Shown: one piece after another, positions 17,713-26,763 of the stretch
Numbering within the stretch: the first letter of the stretch is position 1
How the letters are laid out: every line of letters begins with the position of its first letter
Assembly: GCF_004366595.1 (NCBI RefSeq)
Contig: NZ_SORE01000021.1
Location: 62,001 to 126,000, forward strand
Source: Paraburkholderia rhizosphaerae
GTDB taxonomy: Bacteria > Pseudomonadota > Gammaproteobacteria > Burkholderiales > Burkholderiaceae
DNA: 64,000 nucleotides
Direction: 5' to 3'
Made by a program: the position numbers and the translations under genes
Notes under the pieces: model-generated
Told to the model about the DNA's origin: nothing
What the model saw: only the letters and a program-made list of their open reading frames with translations
Database searches by the model: none

Positions 17713-17910
17713 ATGCTAAGCCCCCATGAGTTTGCAACGCTCATGCTCGTAAAGCACGCCGAACAATCAATCGACTTCGATCAGGCCGATCTTCATACGC
17801 TCATCGAACGCAAGCTCGTTGAGTTCGAGAGCGGCGCCTATGCATCCGAGCAGCCGCGGATAACCGACCGCGGTCATGCCTTGCTCGCGCGTTTTCATGC
17901 GCTTCGCTAA
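17713..17910 (+). CDS. Small hypothetical protein, winged-helix-like (65 aa)
   Basis: Starts MLSPHEFATLMLVKHAEQSI after AGGAGACATGC. It has an ERKLVEFESGA stretch and ITDRGHALLARFHALR at the end, a layout (helix, 'RKLV', 'ITDRGxxLL') like the last two-thirds of MarR/winged-helix proteins. It is too short for a full regulator. It lies 57 bases before the phasin gene on the same strand and may share its transcript. Confidence 0.6.
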   Translation: MLSPHEFATLMLVKHAEQSIDFDQADLHTLIERKLVEFESGAYASEQPRITDRGHALLARFHALR

Positions 17911-17967
17911 ACCGACAGGAGACGTCGCGCTCGCATGAGCGTCGTTTCCGCAACGAGGGGTTGCTAA

Positions 17968-18525
17968 ATGGCTAATCTTTTCCCGGAACAATTCGCTGAC
18001 GCGCAGAAGGCTAATGTCGATGCGATGTATCGGTTCGCGACCGAGACGTTCAACATCTTCGAACAGCTTCTGAGGCTCAATTTGCAAACCATGAAGACCT
18101 CGCTCGATGTGCAGGCGGCACGGTGGCAGAACGCGCTGTCGGGCAATGGGGCACAGGCATTTTTAGAGGCACCGCGCGGGACGCAGACGTTGGCCGAACG
18201 GGCTACCGCGTACAACCGCCAGGTGTTCGAGATCCTGATGAATGCCCAAGCGGCACTGGCTCAACAGGCGGGCGCCCAGTATGAACGTCAGGCGCGCAAG
18301 GTTCAGACGGGGATCGACGAGGCCGCGAAAAGCGGACCGGTCGGGTCGGAAGCCGCAGTCGCCGCGCTGAACTCGATGATTCATGCGACGAACTCGTGGT
18401 ACGACAGCCTGTACAAGACAGCGCGTCAGGCAGTCGAAACCGCGGAATCCAATATGAATGTCGTGGCGGAGGCGGCGAAGCGCGCGCAAACGGGCGTGCC
18501 TCACGCGTCGGCAGGCAGAAAATAG
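17968..18525 (+). CDS. Phasin family protein
   Basis: A 185-residue, helix-rich protein with the phasin pattern: MANLFPEQFADAQKANVDAM at the start, FNIFEQLLRLNLQTMKTSLD, and a long amphipathic C-terminal region with AAVAALNSMIHATNSWYDSL and AESNMNVVAEAA. It should coat polyhydroxyalkanoate granules and set their size and number. The sequence has no signal peptide or membrane helix. No pha biosynthesis gene is in the window, which is common for phasins. The transcript probably ends at the intrinsic terminator at 18702-18732, leaving a structured 3' region of about 200 bases. Confidence 0.88.
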   Translation: MANLFPEQFADAQKANVDAMYRFATETFNIFEQLLRLNLQTMKTSLDVQAARWQNALSGNGAQAFLEAPRGTQTLAERATAYNRQVFEILMNAQAALAQQAGAQYERQARKVQTGIDEAAKSGPVGSEAAVAALNSMIHATNSWYDSLYKTARQAVETAESNMNVVAEAAKRAQTGVPHASAGRK

Positions 18526-18557
18526 CCGCCGCGGGCATGGCCGTCGGGTGACAGCAT

Positions 18558-18689
18558 CTGTCGAAAGCGCCTTATTGCAGCGCTTTTGACAGTCATAGAA
18601 AAGAGACGGCGCGGCACACCTGGCTGCCGCGCCGTACGCATGGTGATTTCAATGCACCGGGTAGTAACCGGGACGCGATCCCCGCGTCC
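18558..18689 (+). other. Three consecutive stable hairpins downstream of the phasin gene
   Basis: Hairpin 1 has a 13-bp stem (18558-18570 with 18580-18592, one G-U pair). Hairpin 2 has a perfect 11-bp stem (18606-18616 with 18625-18635). Hairpin 3 has a perfect 7-bp stem (18671-18677 with 18683-18689). With the terminator that follows, this makes four structures in about 175 bases without a gene. It could be a long 3' untranslated region or a separate small RNA; no promoter could be fixed. Confidence 0.55.
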
Positions 18690-18701
18690 AGGCGCTTTTC
18701 A

Positions 18702-18732
18702 GGCCCGCTATCCGGCGGGCCATTTTTTTTTT
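18702..18732 (+). terminator. Intrinsic terminator
   Basis: A 7-bp perfect stem (ggcccgc, loop tatccg, gcgggcc) is followed by A and ten T residues, a textbook rho-independent terminator for plus-strand transcription from the phasin gene or the structured region before it. Confidence 0.92.
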
Positions 18733-18750
18733 GCGCTTACCGCACCGTGA

Positions 18751-19332
18751 CTAGCCCCGCGGCAGCAATGCATCGACTAGCGCCGATGCCGTTTGCCGCA
18801 AGCGCTTCGGATCTTCATAAACACGTTCCATCACCGCGATGCCGCGCGTCATCGTGATGATGATCGATGCGGCCTGTTGCGGCGGCACGGCGAGCTGCGC
18901 GCGTGCTTCCTTCGTATTCAGCACGCCGAATACCGTTTCTTCGAGTTCATCGAGCATGGCCTGCACGGCCTCACGCAGACGTGGCGAATCCGGGTCGATC
19001 TCAACAGCGGTCTTGGTCGACAGGCAGCCGCGCGTGGGCGAGCCCTGTGAAATAGAACGGATTGCAAACGTGAAGAATGACACTAGCGCATCGCGCAGGT
19101 CGGGCTTGTCGAGTGCCTTGCGCGCATCGGCGAGAAAGCGCCCGGCGTAGCGCTCGAATACGCGGACGAAAATCTCTTCCTTATCGCCGTATGCGTTGTA
19201 CAGCGAGCCGCGCTGCACACCGGTGGCCTCGGCGAGGTCGAGCATCGACGTCGAGCGGAAACCCTTGCGCCAGAAAACTTCGAGCGCGTCGGCGAACGCG
19301 GTGTCTTCATCGAACTGTCGGACTCCTGCCAT
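18751..19332 (-). CDS. TetR/AcrR-family regulator
   Basis: A 193-residue protein from ATG 19332 (MAGVRQFDEDTAFADALEVF). The TetR helix-turn-helix (about residues 8-50) reads FWRKGFRSTSMLDLAEATGV and GSLYNAYGDKEEIFVRVFERY. The C-terminal ligand domain is of the TetR_C_16/YxaF-like type, with SISQGSPTRGCLSTKTAVE. Typical targets are adjacent efflux or oxidoreductase genes, but no co-oriented neighbour fits; the ligase upstream on the same strand ends 117 bases before. It may regulate itself from the imperfect palindrome at about 19347-19366. Confidence 0.88.
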   Translation of the reverse strand: MAGVRQFDEDTAFADALEVFWRKGFRSTSMLDLAEATGVQRGSLYNAYGDKEEIFVRVFERYAGRFLADARKALDKPDLRDALVSFFTFAIRSISQGSPTRGCLSTKTAVEIDPDSPRLREAVQAMLDELEETVFGVLNTKEARAQLAVPPQQAASIIITMTRGIAVMERVYEDPKRLRQTASALVDALLPRG

Positions 19333-19346
19333 GGCTTTCCTCTTAT

Positions 19347-19366
19347 AACGAACGGGTACCTTCGTA
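19347..19366. promoter_or_regulatory. Imperfect palindrome before the TetR gene
   Basis: The core ggtacc is flanked by acgaa-type and ttcgt-type arms that are offset by two bases, 15-35 bases upstream of the TetR start. It is a weak candidate for the regulator's own operator. Confidence 0.3.
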
Positions 19367-19449
19367 TTTTGACATCGTTGGAAAAAATGCGCAAAGCTCA
19401 ATTTGCGCTGGTCTGTGCGGCTTTGTCTGTTTGCAAAAGATTGCAAAGC

Positions 19450-21153
19450 TTAGCGCGCGGATGGGTCAATGAAGCCTTTGAGCGTCGCCAATGTATCGGC
19501 GTCCTCGACGTGTTTGTCGGTGCGCCAGCGCAACATGCGCGGGAATCTGACAGCGACGCCGGATTTGTGTCGAGGGCTCGCCTGAATGCCTTCGAAGCCG
19601 ATTTCGAATACGAGTGTCGGTGTGACGCTGCGCACCGGCCCGAATTTCTCGATGGTGGTCTTGCGCACGATCGCGTCGACGTCGCGCATTTCATCGTCGG
19701 TCAGGCCTGAGTAAGCTTTGGCGAACGGCACCAGCGTGCGTACCCCGTTCGCTTCGTCCCACACCGCGAACGTGAAATCGGTGTACAGGCTCGCTCGTCT
19801 GCCGTGGCCCCGTTGCGCATAAACAAGCACGGCATCCACTGCATACGGGTCGATCTTCCATTTCCACCACGTGCCCGCGGCCTTGGTTCGTCCGACGCCG
19901 TAGAGCGATTGCCTGTCTTTGAGCATCAAACCTTCGACGCCGCGTGTGCGGCTTTCGCCACATAATGCGGCGAGTTCGGACCAGCTGTTCGCGTCGACGA
20001 GCGGGGAGATGCGCAGCAGGTCGTGTGCGAACGTATCGACGAGAGAGGTGGCCAGCGTGTCGAGTTGCACTCGCCGCGCGGCAAGCGGCGCCATGCGCAA
20101 GTCGGCGCCGTGCGCTTCGAGCAGGTCGTACGCGAGAAACGCGGCAGGCGATTCGGCGAGCACTTTCTTCGTGAGCAATTTGCGCGTGATGCGCGGCTGC
20201 AGACGGGCGAATGGCAAAGGCGCTTGCGCGCCTGGCTGCCACGCGAGGATTTCCCCATCGAGCACGAAGCCGTCCGGGAGCGCATCGCTGAGCGTGACGA
20301 CTTCGGGGAAGCGCTCGGTGATCAGATCCTCGCCGCGCGACCAGATCCAGACGCGGCCGTCGCGCTTGACGACCTGTGCGCGAATGCCGTCCCACTTCCA
20401 TTCGACCTGCCATTGCGCCGGCTCGCCGAGTGTTTCGGGCGCAGCCTGCAACGGGTGCGCGAGAAAGAACGGGTACGGCAACCCGCGTTGCGCTTCGTGC
20501 GCGGATTGAGCGATGGCAGTTGCCGCATCGGTCGCGCCGGCCGGGCCATTCCGGGCCGGTTCGGCCGGCGCGATCAGCCTCAGGTAGCGTGCGGCGTCGG
20601 GTGTTTGACGTGCATCGGTCCAGCCGACCATTCGTTGCGCAATCAACTTGTGGTCGACGCCCGCGACGGTGGCCAGCGCGCGTACGACAAGTTGCCTCGC
20701 GACACCGACGCGAAATCCGCCGCCGATCAGCTTGGTCAACAGGAAGCGGCCGCTCCAGTCCAGTTCGTCCCAGTAGTCGACGAGGCGGGTGCGCAATGTG
20801 TCCGGCGCGGCGCCGCGCAAGGGCAGCACGCGCTCCTCGATCCATTGCGTAAGTCCCAGTCCGGACGTGCGCGCGGCCGGCGGCAGCACATGCGCAATGG
20901 TTTCGGCGAGGTCGCCGACCGCCTGATACGACTCGTCGAAGAGCCACTCCGGTAGACCGGCCCGTTCACGCGCAATCTCGCTCATCAGGCGCGTGGGAAC
21001 GGTTTGCCGCGGTTTGCCGCCGGCGAGGAAGTACGATGCCCATGCGGCGTCCTCCGGCGGCGCGGCGGAAAAATAGGTTGTCAGCGCATCGAGTTTGTCG
21101 CGGGTGGACGTGGTCGCGTCGAGCGCGGTATAGAGTGCGGCGAAGCGCTTCAT
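19450..21153 (-). CDS. ATP-dependent DNA ligase
   Basis: A 567-residue ligase of the archaeal/LigB-like ATP-dependent class. Residues 1-180 form the DNA-binding domain. The nucleotidyltransferase domain has the adenylation motif KWDG (Lys at about residue 253 in WKWDGIRAQ), FVLDGEILAW and EGLMLKDRQSLYGVG. The OB-fold ends with FEIGFEGIQASPRHKSGVAVRFPRMLRWR. It seals nicks in double-stranded DNA and is accessory to the NAD-dependent LigA. The ATG overlaps the stop of the exonuclease gene (ATGA), so the two are co-translated. The family is known as a 'ligase-associated' repair set; the helicase and PdeM-type phosphoesterase that often accompany it are not beside it here. Confidence 0.93.
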   Translation of the reverse strand: MKRFAALYTALDATTSTRDKLDALTTYFSAAPPEDAAWASYFLAGGKPRQTVPTRLMSEIARERAGLPEWLFDESYQAVGDLAETIAHVLPPAARTSGLGLTQWIEERVLPLRGAAPDTLRTRLVDYWDELDWSGRFLLTKLIGGGFRVGVARQLVVRALATVAGVDHKLIAQRMVGWTDARQTPDAARYLRLIAPAEPARNGPAGATDAATAIAQSAHEAQRGLPYPFFLAHPLQAAPETLGEPAQWQVEWKWDGIRAQVVKRDGRVWIWSRGEDLITERFPEVVTLSDALPDGFVLDGEILAWQPGAQAPLPFARLQPRITRKLLTKKVLAESPAAFLAYDLLEAHGADLRMAPLAARRVQLDTLATSLVDTFAHDLLRISPLVDANSWSELAALCGESRTRGVEGLMLKDRQSLYGVGRTKAAGTWWKWKIDPYAVDAVLVYAQRGHGRRASLYTDFTFAVWDEANGVRTLVPFAKAYSGLTDDEMRDVDAIVRKTTIEKFGPVRSVTPTLVFEIGFEGIQASPRHKSGVAVRFPRMLRWRTDKHVEDADTLATLKGFIDPSAR

Positions 21154-22262
21154 TGGGGCGGCGCCTCCGTGTGTTCGGGAGCAGTCGCGCGCGGGTCGGG
21201 TGACGCGCACGCCGCGGTGTCGTCCGCGGCGCTTTCTTTAGCGCCTTGTGCATCGGCTTCGACGCTGTCGCCGCTGTACTCGGTCGCGAACGCGGCGGCG
21301 TCGAGGCCCTGTTCGCGTAGCCAGCGGACCATCGGCTCCACCTGACCGTGGGTGACGATCACGCGCGTCGCACCGGTTGCGGCAATCGCCGTTTGCAGCG
21401 CGGGCCAATCCGCGTGGTCCGACAGCACGAAGCCGCGATCGACTCCGCGCCGCCGACGGGTTCCGCGCAAACGCATCCATCCGGACGCGAACGCGTCGCT
21501 GTAATCGCCGAAGCGCCGCAGCCATGCGCTGCCTTGCGCGGACGGCGGGGCGACGATCAGCGCTTCGTTGAAGATCGACTTGCTCTTCGCGGCAATGCTC
21601 GCGACGTTGTGCGTGTCCTGCAACGCGACGCCCGCGGCGCGGTACGCGCGATTCAGCGGCTCGATCGCGCCGTGGCAAAACACGGGACCGATCGCCGCGT
21701 CGATGCTGGCAAGAACGCGCTGCGCCTTGCCGAACGCGTAGCAGAACAGTACTGACGCGCGCCCTTGTGCCGCGTTGTGGCGCCACCATGCGTCGATGCC
21801 CGCGAATATCGCGGGCGGCGTGTCCCATCGATAGATCGGTAACCCGAAGGTCGATTCGGTGATGAACGTATTGCACCGCACGGCTTCGAACGCCGCGCAG
21901 GTCGGATCGGCGTCGAGTTTGTAGTCGCCGGAAGCGACCCACACGTCGCCGCGATGCGCAACACGCACTTGTGCCGAGCCCAGCACGTGTCCCGCCGGAT
22001 GCAGCGAAACATCGACACCGTTGATCACGATGCGCTCGCCGTACTCGACGGTTTGCAAGCTGATGCCGGGTAGCCGGGACAGAAGTACCCCCGCGCCTGC
22101 TGCCGATGCGAGGTAATGACGATGGCCGACGCGGGCGTGATCCGCATGCGCGTGCGTGATCACGGCCCGGTCGACCGGCTGCCAAGGGTCGATATGGAAG
22201 TCGCCCGCGGGGCAATACAGGCCTTCCGGGCGCGCGACGATCAGGTCCGCTGGTGTCGTCAA
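21150..22262 (-). CDS. Ligase-associated DNA exonuclease (metallo-beta-lactamase fold)
   Basis: A 370-residue protein with the MBL motif HAHADH (His37, His39, Asp41, His42) and later metal ligands around HPAGHVLGSAQV, ASGDYKLD and LSDHADW. It belongs to the beta-CASP/SNM1-like group annotated as ligase-associated exonuclease. The C-terminal 40 residues are an acidic/Ala-rich tail. It should trim DNA ends before sealing by the ligase whose gene overlaps it by four bases. The substrate and the damage type are not established here. Confidence 0.9.
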   Translation of the reverse strand: MTTPADLIVARPEGLYCPAGDFHIDPWQPVDRAVITHAHADHARVGHRHYLASAAGAGVLLSRLPGISLQTVEYGERIVINGVDVSLHPAGHVLGSAQVRVAHRGDVWVASGDYKLDADPTCAAFEAVRCNTFITESTFGLPIYRWDTPPAIFAGIDAWWRHNAAQGRASVLFCYAFGKAQRVLASIDAAIGPVFCHGAIEPLNRAYRAAGVALQDTHNVASIAAKSKSIFNEALIVAPPSAQGSAWLRRFGDYSDAFASGWMRLRGTRRRRGVDRGFVLSDHADWPALQTAIAATGATRVIVTHGQVEPMVRWLREQGLDAAAFATEYSGDSVEADAQGAKESAADDTAACASPDPRATAPEHTEAPPQ

Positions 22263-22570
22263 TCGCGGTCTCCGTGATGCGCGATGCGATACGCGCGTGC
22301 GGTTAGTTTAATCGTGGAGAGGGGGCCGGGTGAGCGGGATGCGCCGGCGCGATGCGGTGAGTGTCCTCCATCGTTTTGGGTGTGTCGGTGTGTATTGGCG
22401 TTTCGGAGGCGCTGTCAATGTCGTACGGTTGATCCGCACGCGATACGTTTGAAGTGGCGCGCCTGCGTGAAGCCGACGCGCCACTTTGACTGGCTCCGAC
22501 TACTGCGTTTTGCCCGCGTCGAGCTGACTACCAAGCTTCACGTGTGATTCGCGCGGTAGTTGGCTTGCGG
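22263..22570. other. Intergenic stretch
   Basis: Promoter side of the exonuclease gene and 3' side of the Gly-rich gene. No gene, repeat or clear terminator is visible. Confidence 0.4.
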
Positions 22571-22984
22571 TTATTCGCCGTTGCGCAGCGTATCGCCTGT
22601 CGCGCCTGACGGGGTACCTGGCGACGTATTTGGCGCCATGCCGCCGTTGCCTGGCGCCATGCCGCGATTCATCGGCCGCTGCTGCGGCGAGGCGCCCGTG
22701 CCGGTACCGACGCCGCCGCCGGTGCCCGTTACGCCCGGGCTACCGTAGCCGCCATTCGAATTCATTCCGGGCCGGTTCATCCCGCCGTTCGCGCCAGTGC
22801 CTGGTGTCGCGACACCGCCTGCTCCGCCTGTCGTGCCGCCGCCTGCGCCGACACCGTTGCCGTTACCCGCGGTGCCGCCACCCGCGCCACCGCCCGCGCC
22901 GCCGGCACCCGCTTGAGCAAAGACGCCACCGGACAGTGCCATCACCAGCGCTGAGGCAAGAAGCTTCTTCACAGTGCTTTTCAT
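22571..22984 (-). CDS. Gly/Asn-rich exported protein
   Basis: A 137-residue protein with a clear signal peptide (MKSTVKKLLASALVMALSGG then VFAQA, cleavage likely after residue 24). The mature part is low complexity: GGAGGGAGGGTAGNG and similar Gly-rich runs, then Pro/Gly/Asn/Met repeats (MNRPGMNSNGG, MNRGMAPGNGGMAPN). No cysteine or domain is seen. Such proteins are common in Burkholderia and of unknown role; this one is probably periplasmic or surface-exposed and disordered. GGAGGATCC precedes the ATG. Confidence 0.7.
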   Translation of the reverse strand: MKSTVKKLLASALVMALSGGVFAQAGAGGAGGGAGGGTAGNGNGVGAGGGTTGGAGGVATPGTGANGGMNRPGMNSNGGYGSPGVTGTGGGVGTGTGASPQQRPMNRGMAPGNGGMAPNTSPGTPSGATGDTLRNGE

Positions 22985-23144
22985 CGTCGGATCCTCCGAG
23001 AAGGGTTCATGAACACGAGCGGTTGTTGCTCGCCCTCAACCGTTTGATCGCGCAAACGCTGTGCCGCGTTCCGAAGGACGCATTCGATTCGCGTGGGAAC
23101 GGCGGTTGCGCGAGAGAACTCTGCAATAGCAGCGGGGGAACGAC

Positions 23145-23543
23145 ATGGATCAATCGATCGATATGCAGCAACGCGTGAACGAGCTCGAACATGCGCTGTC
23201 GCGACGCTTCGCTTCAGCGTCGACGTCGGTCACGCACGTGGCTGATTCGGCCGGGCGGTTGACGCTCCAGGTGTCGTGGATCGCGTCGGCTGCGCAGATG
23301 AATATTCTCGACGCGCGTTGCGCATTGAGCGTGGTGCTCGCGCCGCGCGTGCTCGGCCGTTACGCATCGATGAACACCGCTACGCGAGTACGCGCGCGGG
23401 AGCGTCTAAGCGGTATCGCCGGCGATGTCGCGCGCGACGCGCAACGCGACGGTCATTCTGGCGAGTGCAATGCAACGCTCGATGTGAGCGAGCCGATGCT
23501 CGAGGAAGCGGCGCGCCAGCTGACCAGTGCACCGCGCGACTAG
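23145..23543 (+). CDS. DUF3022 domain-containing protein
   Basis: A 132-residue cytosolic protein. The core LTLQVSWIASAAQMNILDAR with a following CALSVVLAPRVLGRYASMNT and VRARERLSGIA matches my recollection of DUF3022, a Burkholderiaceae family of about 100-130 residues without known function. It is monocistronic by position and lies 195 bases before katE. Confidence 0.65.
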   Translation: MDQSIDMQQRVNELEHALSRRFASASTSVTHVADSAGRLTLQVSWIASAAQMNILDARCALSVVLAPRVLGRYASMNTATRVRARERLSGIAGDVARDAQRDGHSGECNATLDVSEPMLEEAARQLTSAPRD

Positions 23544-23737
23544 TGCACCTCGCGGTCCGTGCGGCTCACCGCTGTACAACCGTGCAATGACCGCATGGCG
23601 CTGTCCGCGCGTGCCCTGCAGGCCCAACGCTCAACACAACGCAGGAACAGCCATTGCGGTGCGGTCCGCAATGTAGTTAATCGTGCCGTGTAGTTATTCA
23701 CGCAGTCATCGCATAAGCCAATAAGGAGCGCACCGAA

Positions 23738-25840
23738 ATGGCAAGCAAACCCCGCAAGCAAACCGCCGGCTCAACCTCGACGGATGCCAGGTCCGAGGCG
23801 CTCGAAAGCTCGCGCTCGCGTCCTGCCGGCGAGGCGCTACGCACCAACCAGGGCGTGAAGATCGCCGACAACCAGAACACGTTGCGTGCAGGTCCGCGCG
23901 GGCCATCGTTGCTCGAGGACTTCATCATGCGTGAAAAAATCACGCACTTCGATCACGAGCGCATTCCCGAGCGCATCGTGCATGCGCGTGGCTCGGCCGC
24001 ACACGGCGTGTTTCAGGTCTATGAACCGATGACCGAATTCACGAAGGCGGCTTTTTTGCAGGACCCGTCGGTGCAGACGCCGGTCTACGTGCGCTTTTCG
24101 ACGGTCCAGGGACCGCGCGGCTCCGCCGATACGGTGCGCGATGTGCGCGGTTTCGCGGTCAAGTTCTACACGACCGAAGGCAATTACGATCTGGTCGGCA
24201 ACAACATGCCGGTGTTCTTCATTCAGGACGCGATCAAGTTTCCGGACTTCGTGCATGCGGTGAAGCCGGAGGCGCCGAACGAAATGCCGACAGGCGGCTC
24301 CGCGCACGATACGTTCTGGGACTTCGTATCGCTCGTACCCGAATCCACGCATATGGTGCTGTGGACGATGTCGGATCGCGCGATTCCGCGCAGCCTTCGC
24401 ACGATGGAGGGCTTTGGCGTGCACACGTTCCGCTTCGTCAACGGCGACGGCAAGGCGCGCTTCGTGAAGTTTCACTGGCGACCGGTGCTCGGATCGTACT
24501 CGCTGCTGTGGGATGAAGCGCAGAAGATCGCCGGCAAGGACCCGGACTTTCATCGGCGCGACCTGTGGCAAGCGATCGAGCGCGGCGATTTCCCCGAGTA
24601 CGAACTGGGCGTGCAACTGATTGAAGAGAAGGACCAGCACACGTTCGGCTTCGATCTGTTCGATCCGACCAAGCTCGTGCCCGAAGAACTCGTGCCGGTG
24701 AGGGTGATCGGCAAGATGACGTTGAACCGCAATCCGGACAACTTCTTCGCGGAGACCGAGCAGGTCGCGTTTCACCCCGGGCACATCGTGCCGGGCATCG
24801 ATTTCTCGAATGATCCGCTATTGCAGGGGCGTTTGTTCTCGTACACCGATACGCAGATCAGCCGGCTTGGTGGCGCGAATTTCCACGAGATTCCGATCAA
24901 CCGGCCGCTGGCGCCGAACGTGAACAATCAGCGTGACGGCATGCACCGGCAAACGATCAACGTCGGTCAGGCGTCGTACGAACCGAACTCGCTCAACGAT
25001 GCGTGGCCGAAGGAAACCGACCCGGCGGCGCGTGACGGCGGTTTCGACAGCTATCCGGAGCCGCTTGAAGGAACCAGGGTTCGCGTGCGCAGCGAATCGT
25101 TTGCCGATCACTTCTCGCAAGCCGCGCTGTTCTATCAAAGCATGAGCGACGTCGAGAAAGAACACATCGCGGCGGCGTATCAGTTCGAGCTGGGCAAAGT
25201 CACGCATCCCGCGATTCGTGAGCGGGTCGTCGATGAAATTCTCGCGAACTACGATCTCGACCTGGCGAAGACGGTGGCGTGGGGGCTTGGGCTGCCTGCG
25301 CCGCAAAAGGGCTCGAAAGCGGTGGGCAAGCAGCAGCCATCGCCGGCACTGAGTCTGCTCAATCGCGTGAAGCCGGGCATCAGGACGCGCAAGATCGCGT
25401 TGCTCGCCGCGCCGGGTGCGGACGAGGCTTCAATCGACGCGATTCGCAAGGCGCTAGAAAGTGAAGGCGCCGCGCCTGTGCTGATTGCACCGACGCTCGC
25501 GCCGATCGGCGCAATGCATCCGGACGCGACGCTTGCGGGGATGCCGTCGATCATGATCGATGCGGTGATCGTGTGCGGCGGCGACGCGAGTGCGAAGACG
25601 CTCGCGCAATCTGGCGACGCGCGGCACTTCGTGCTCGAGGCATTCAAGCATCTGAAGGCAATCGCGGCGTTCGGCGCGGGACGCGATGTGTTGAAAGCCG
25701 TTCAGTTGCCGGACGACGCCGACGGCGTCGCAACCGGTGGCGATAGCGATGTGAACGCAATACTGAAGAAGTTTATTGATGCCGCCGGTCAGCACCGCGT
25801 CTGGTCGCGCCGTGGCGCGGCCGAATTAGTGCCGGCGTAG
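23738..25840 (+). CDS. katE: Catalase HPII type (clade 2, large subunit)
   Basis: A 700-residue monofunctional haem catalase that converts hydrogen peroxide to water and oxygen in the cytosol. The active-site His82 is in RIVHARGSAAHG, Asn155 in DLVGNNMPVFF, and the proximal haem ligand Tyr369 in RLFSYTDTQ; the spacing matches E. coli HPII. Residues from about 545 form the flavodoxin-like C-terminal domain specific to clade 2 (RKIALLAAPGADEASIDAI, VIVCGGDAS). The length is slightly below HPII (753) through a shorter N-terminus. AAGGAG precedes the ATG. In relatives such genes are induced in stationary phase. Confidence 0.96.
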   Translation: MASKPRKQTAGSTSTDARSEALESSRSRPAGEALRTNQGVKIADNQNTLRAGPRGPSLLEDFIMREKITHFDHERIPERIVHARGSAAHGVFQVYEPMTEFTKAAFLQDPSVQTPVYVRFSTVQGPRGSADTVRDVRGFAVKFYTTEGNYDLVGNNMPVFFIQDAIKFPDFVHAVKPEAPNEMPTGGSAHDTFWDFVSLVPESTHMVLWTMSDRAIPRSLRTMEGFGVHTFRFVNGDGKARFVKFHWRPVLGSYSLLWDEAQKIAGKDPDFHRRDLWQAIERGDFPEYELGVQLIEEKDQHTFGFDLFDPTKLVPEELVPVRVIGKMTLNRNPDNFFAETEQVAFHPGHIVPGIDFSNDPLLQGRLFSYTDTQISRLGGANFHEIPINRPLAPNVNNQRDGMHRQTINVGQASYEPNSLNDAWPKETDPAARDGGFDSYPEPLEGTRVRVRSESFADHFSQAALFYQSMSDVEKEHIAAAYQFELGKVTHPAIRERVVDEILANYDLDLAKTVAWGLGLPAPQKGSKAVGKQQPSPALSLLNRVKPGIRTRKIALLAAPGADEASIDAIRKALESEGAAPVLIAPTLAPIGAMHPDATLAGMPSIMIDAVIVCGGDASAKTLAQSGDARHFVLEAFKHLKAIAAFGAGRDVLKAVQLPDDADGVATGGDSDVNAILKKFIDAAGQHRVWSRRGAAELVPA

Positions 25841-25881
25841 AAGGCGGCGCGGCGGCCGGCATGACGGCAATGCGGCGCGGC

Positions 25882-26292
25882 TTACCGGCCGCGCGCGCGG
25901 CGCACAGGCTCCTCGGTATGCATGACGCTCGCCCGATTGCCCGCCGGCGGTATCCGATGCGACGGCTCGTTGCGTTCAACCGCGCGCAGCCGCCAGTGGC
26001 CATTCACCGACTTGTGCCGCAAGCCGGAAACCCAGTTTGCACTGCCTTGCGCCGCGTGGATGTTGCCGCGCCGGTCAATGTTCATGCCGTGCAGTGTGAC
26101 GAACGGTTCGTCGCAGCCGTGGTCGCAGAGCATCAGTACGCCATCGACATCGTGCATATCGCCCGTCTTGGGCAACTCGATGCCATGGCGTGTTTCGAGC
26201 GACCAGTCGAGGTGTTCGGTATCGAGCCACAGCACCGCATATTCGTGGCCGTTGGTCGGGTCCGGTGTATTGATCAGGATCGACAGACGCAT
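25882..26292 (-). CDS. Hypothetical protein (136 aa)
   Basis: Starts MRLSILINTPDPTNGHEYAV with GGGGAGG 5-6 bases before the ATG. The sequence has LWLDTEHLDWSLETRHGIEL, a DGVLMLCDHGCDE segment and RRGNIHAAQGSANWVSGLRH, which look like a folded beta-rich domain; the last 25 residues are Arg-rich. There is no signal peptide and no recognised family. It converges on katE with a 41-base gap. Confidence 0.55.
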   Translation of the reverse strand: MRLSILINTPDPTNGHEYAVLWLDTEHLDWSLETRHGIELPKTGDMHDVDGVLMLCDHGCDEPFVTLHGMNIDRRGNIHAAQGSANWVSGLRHKSVNGHWRLRAVERNEPSHRIPPAGNRASVMHTEEPVRRARGR

Positions 26293-26763
26293 GAAACCTC
26301 CCCATTAAATTAGCCGGTGGTTCGGCGCGACGTCTGTCCTGCTTGGCTCACCGTTAGCGCGCGATGGGCTCGCGCGCGGCATGGAATTCACAGAAAAAAC
26401 TTAGGTCATCCACCCAAAAGGTAGTTCGGCAATCTCGCAAGTCAAGCAACGGATGTTCCATTGGAGGTACGCGATGAGCGCGTATGCCAGATGCGGGCGG
26501 GGCATTCTTGGCGGTACGCGGCAAATCGGCGCACGTGCGTACAAACTGCAAACGCCTGTGCATATTACGCGCGCGGCATCATCGATCCGGCACGTCCGGA
26601 CGCTGGTCGATGGATTGCAAGTCCTTGCACCGCACTGCGAATGCTCCAGGTTTGACGGGTTGGGCTCGGGTATGCCGGATGCTGAATGCGCGCATCGGTA
26701 GCGATATCGATAGCTGCTTCGCACAGGGTCACTACCAACAAGCTACCAATAAGGACATTCGCA
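26293..26763. other. Intergenic stretch; one weak small reading frame
   Basis: A plus-strand frame at 26474-26701 (75 codons, MSAYARCGRGILGGTRQ start) has a GGAGG site, but its composition is not protein-like and no family is recognised, so it is not called as a gene. Otherwise only the promoter region of the downstream lipoprotein gene is expected here. Confidence 0.35.

Noticed and set aside
26474..26701. A 75-codon plus-strand frame with a GGAGG site between two genes
   Set aside because: The ribosome site is good, but the residue composition is not protein-like and no conservation can be recalled; mentioned only under the intergenic entry.
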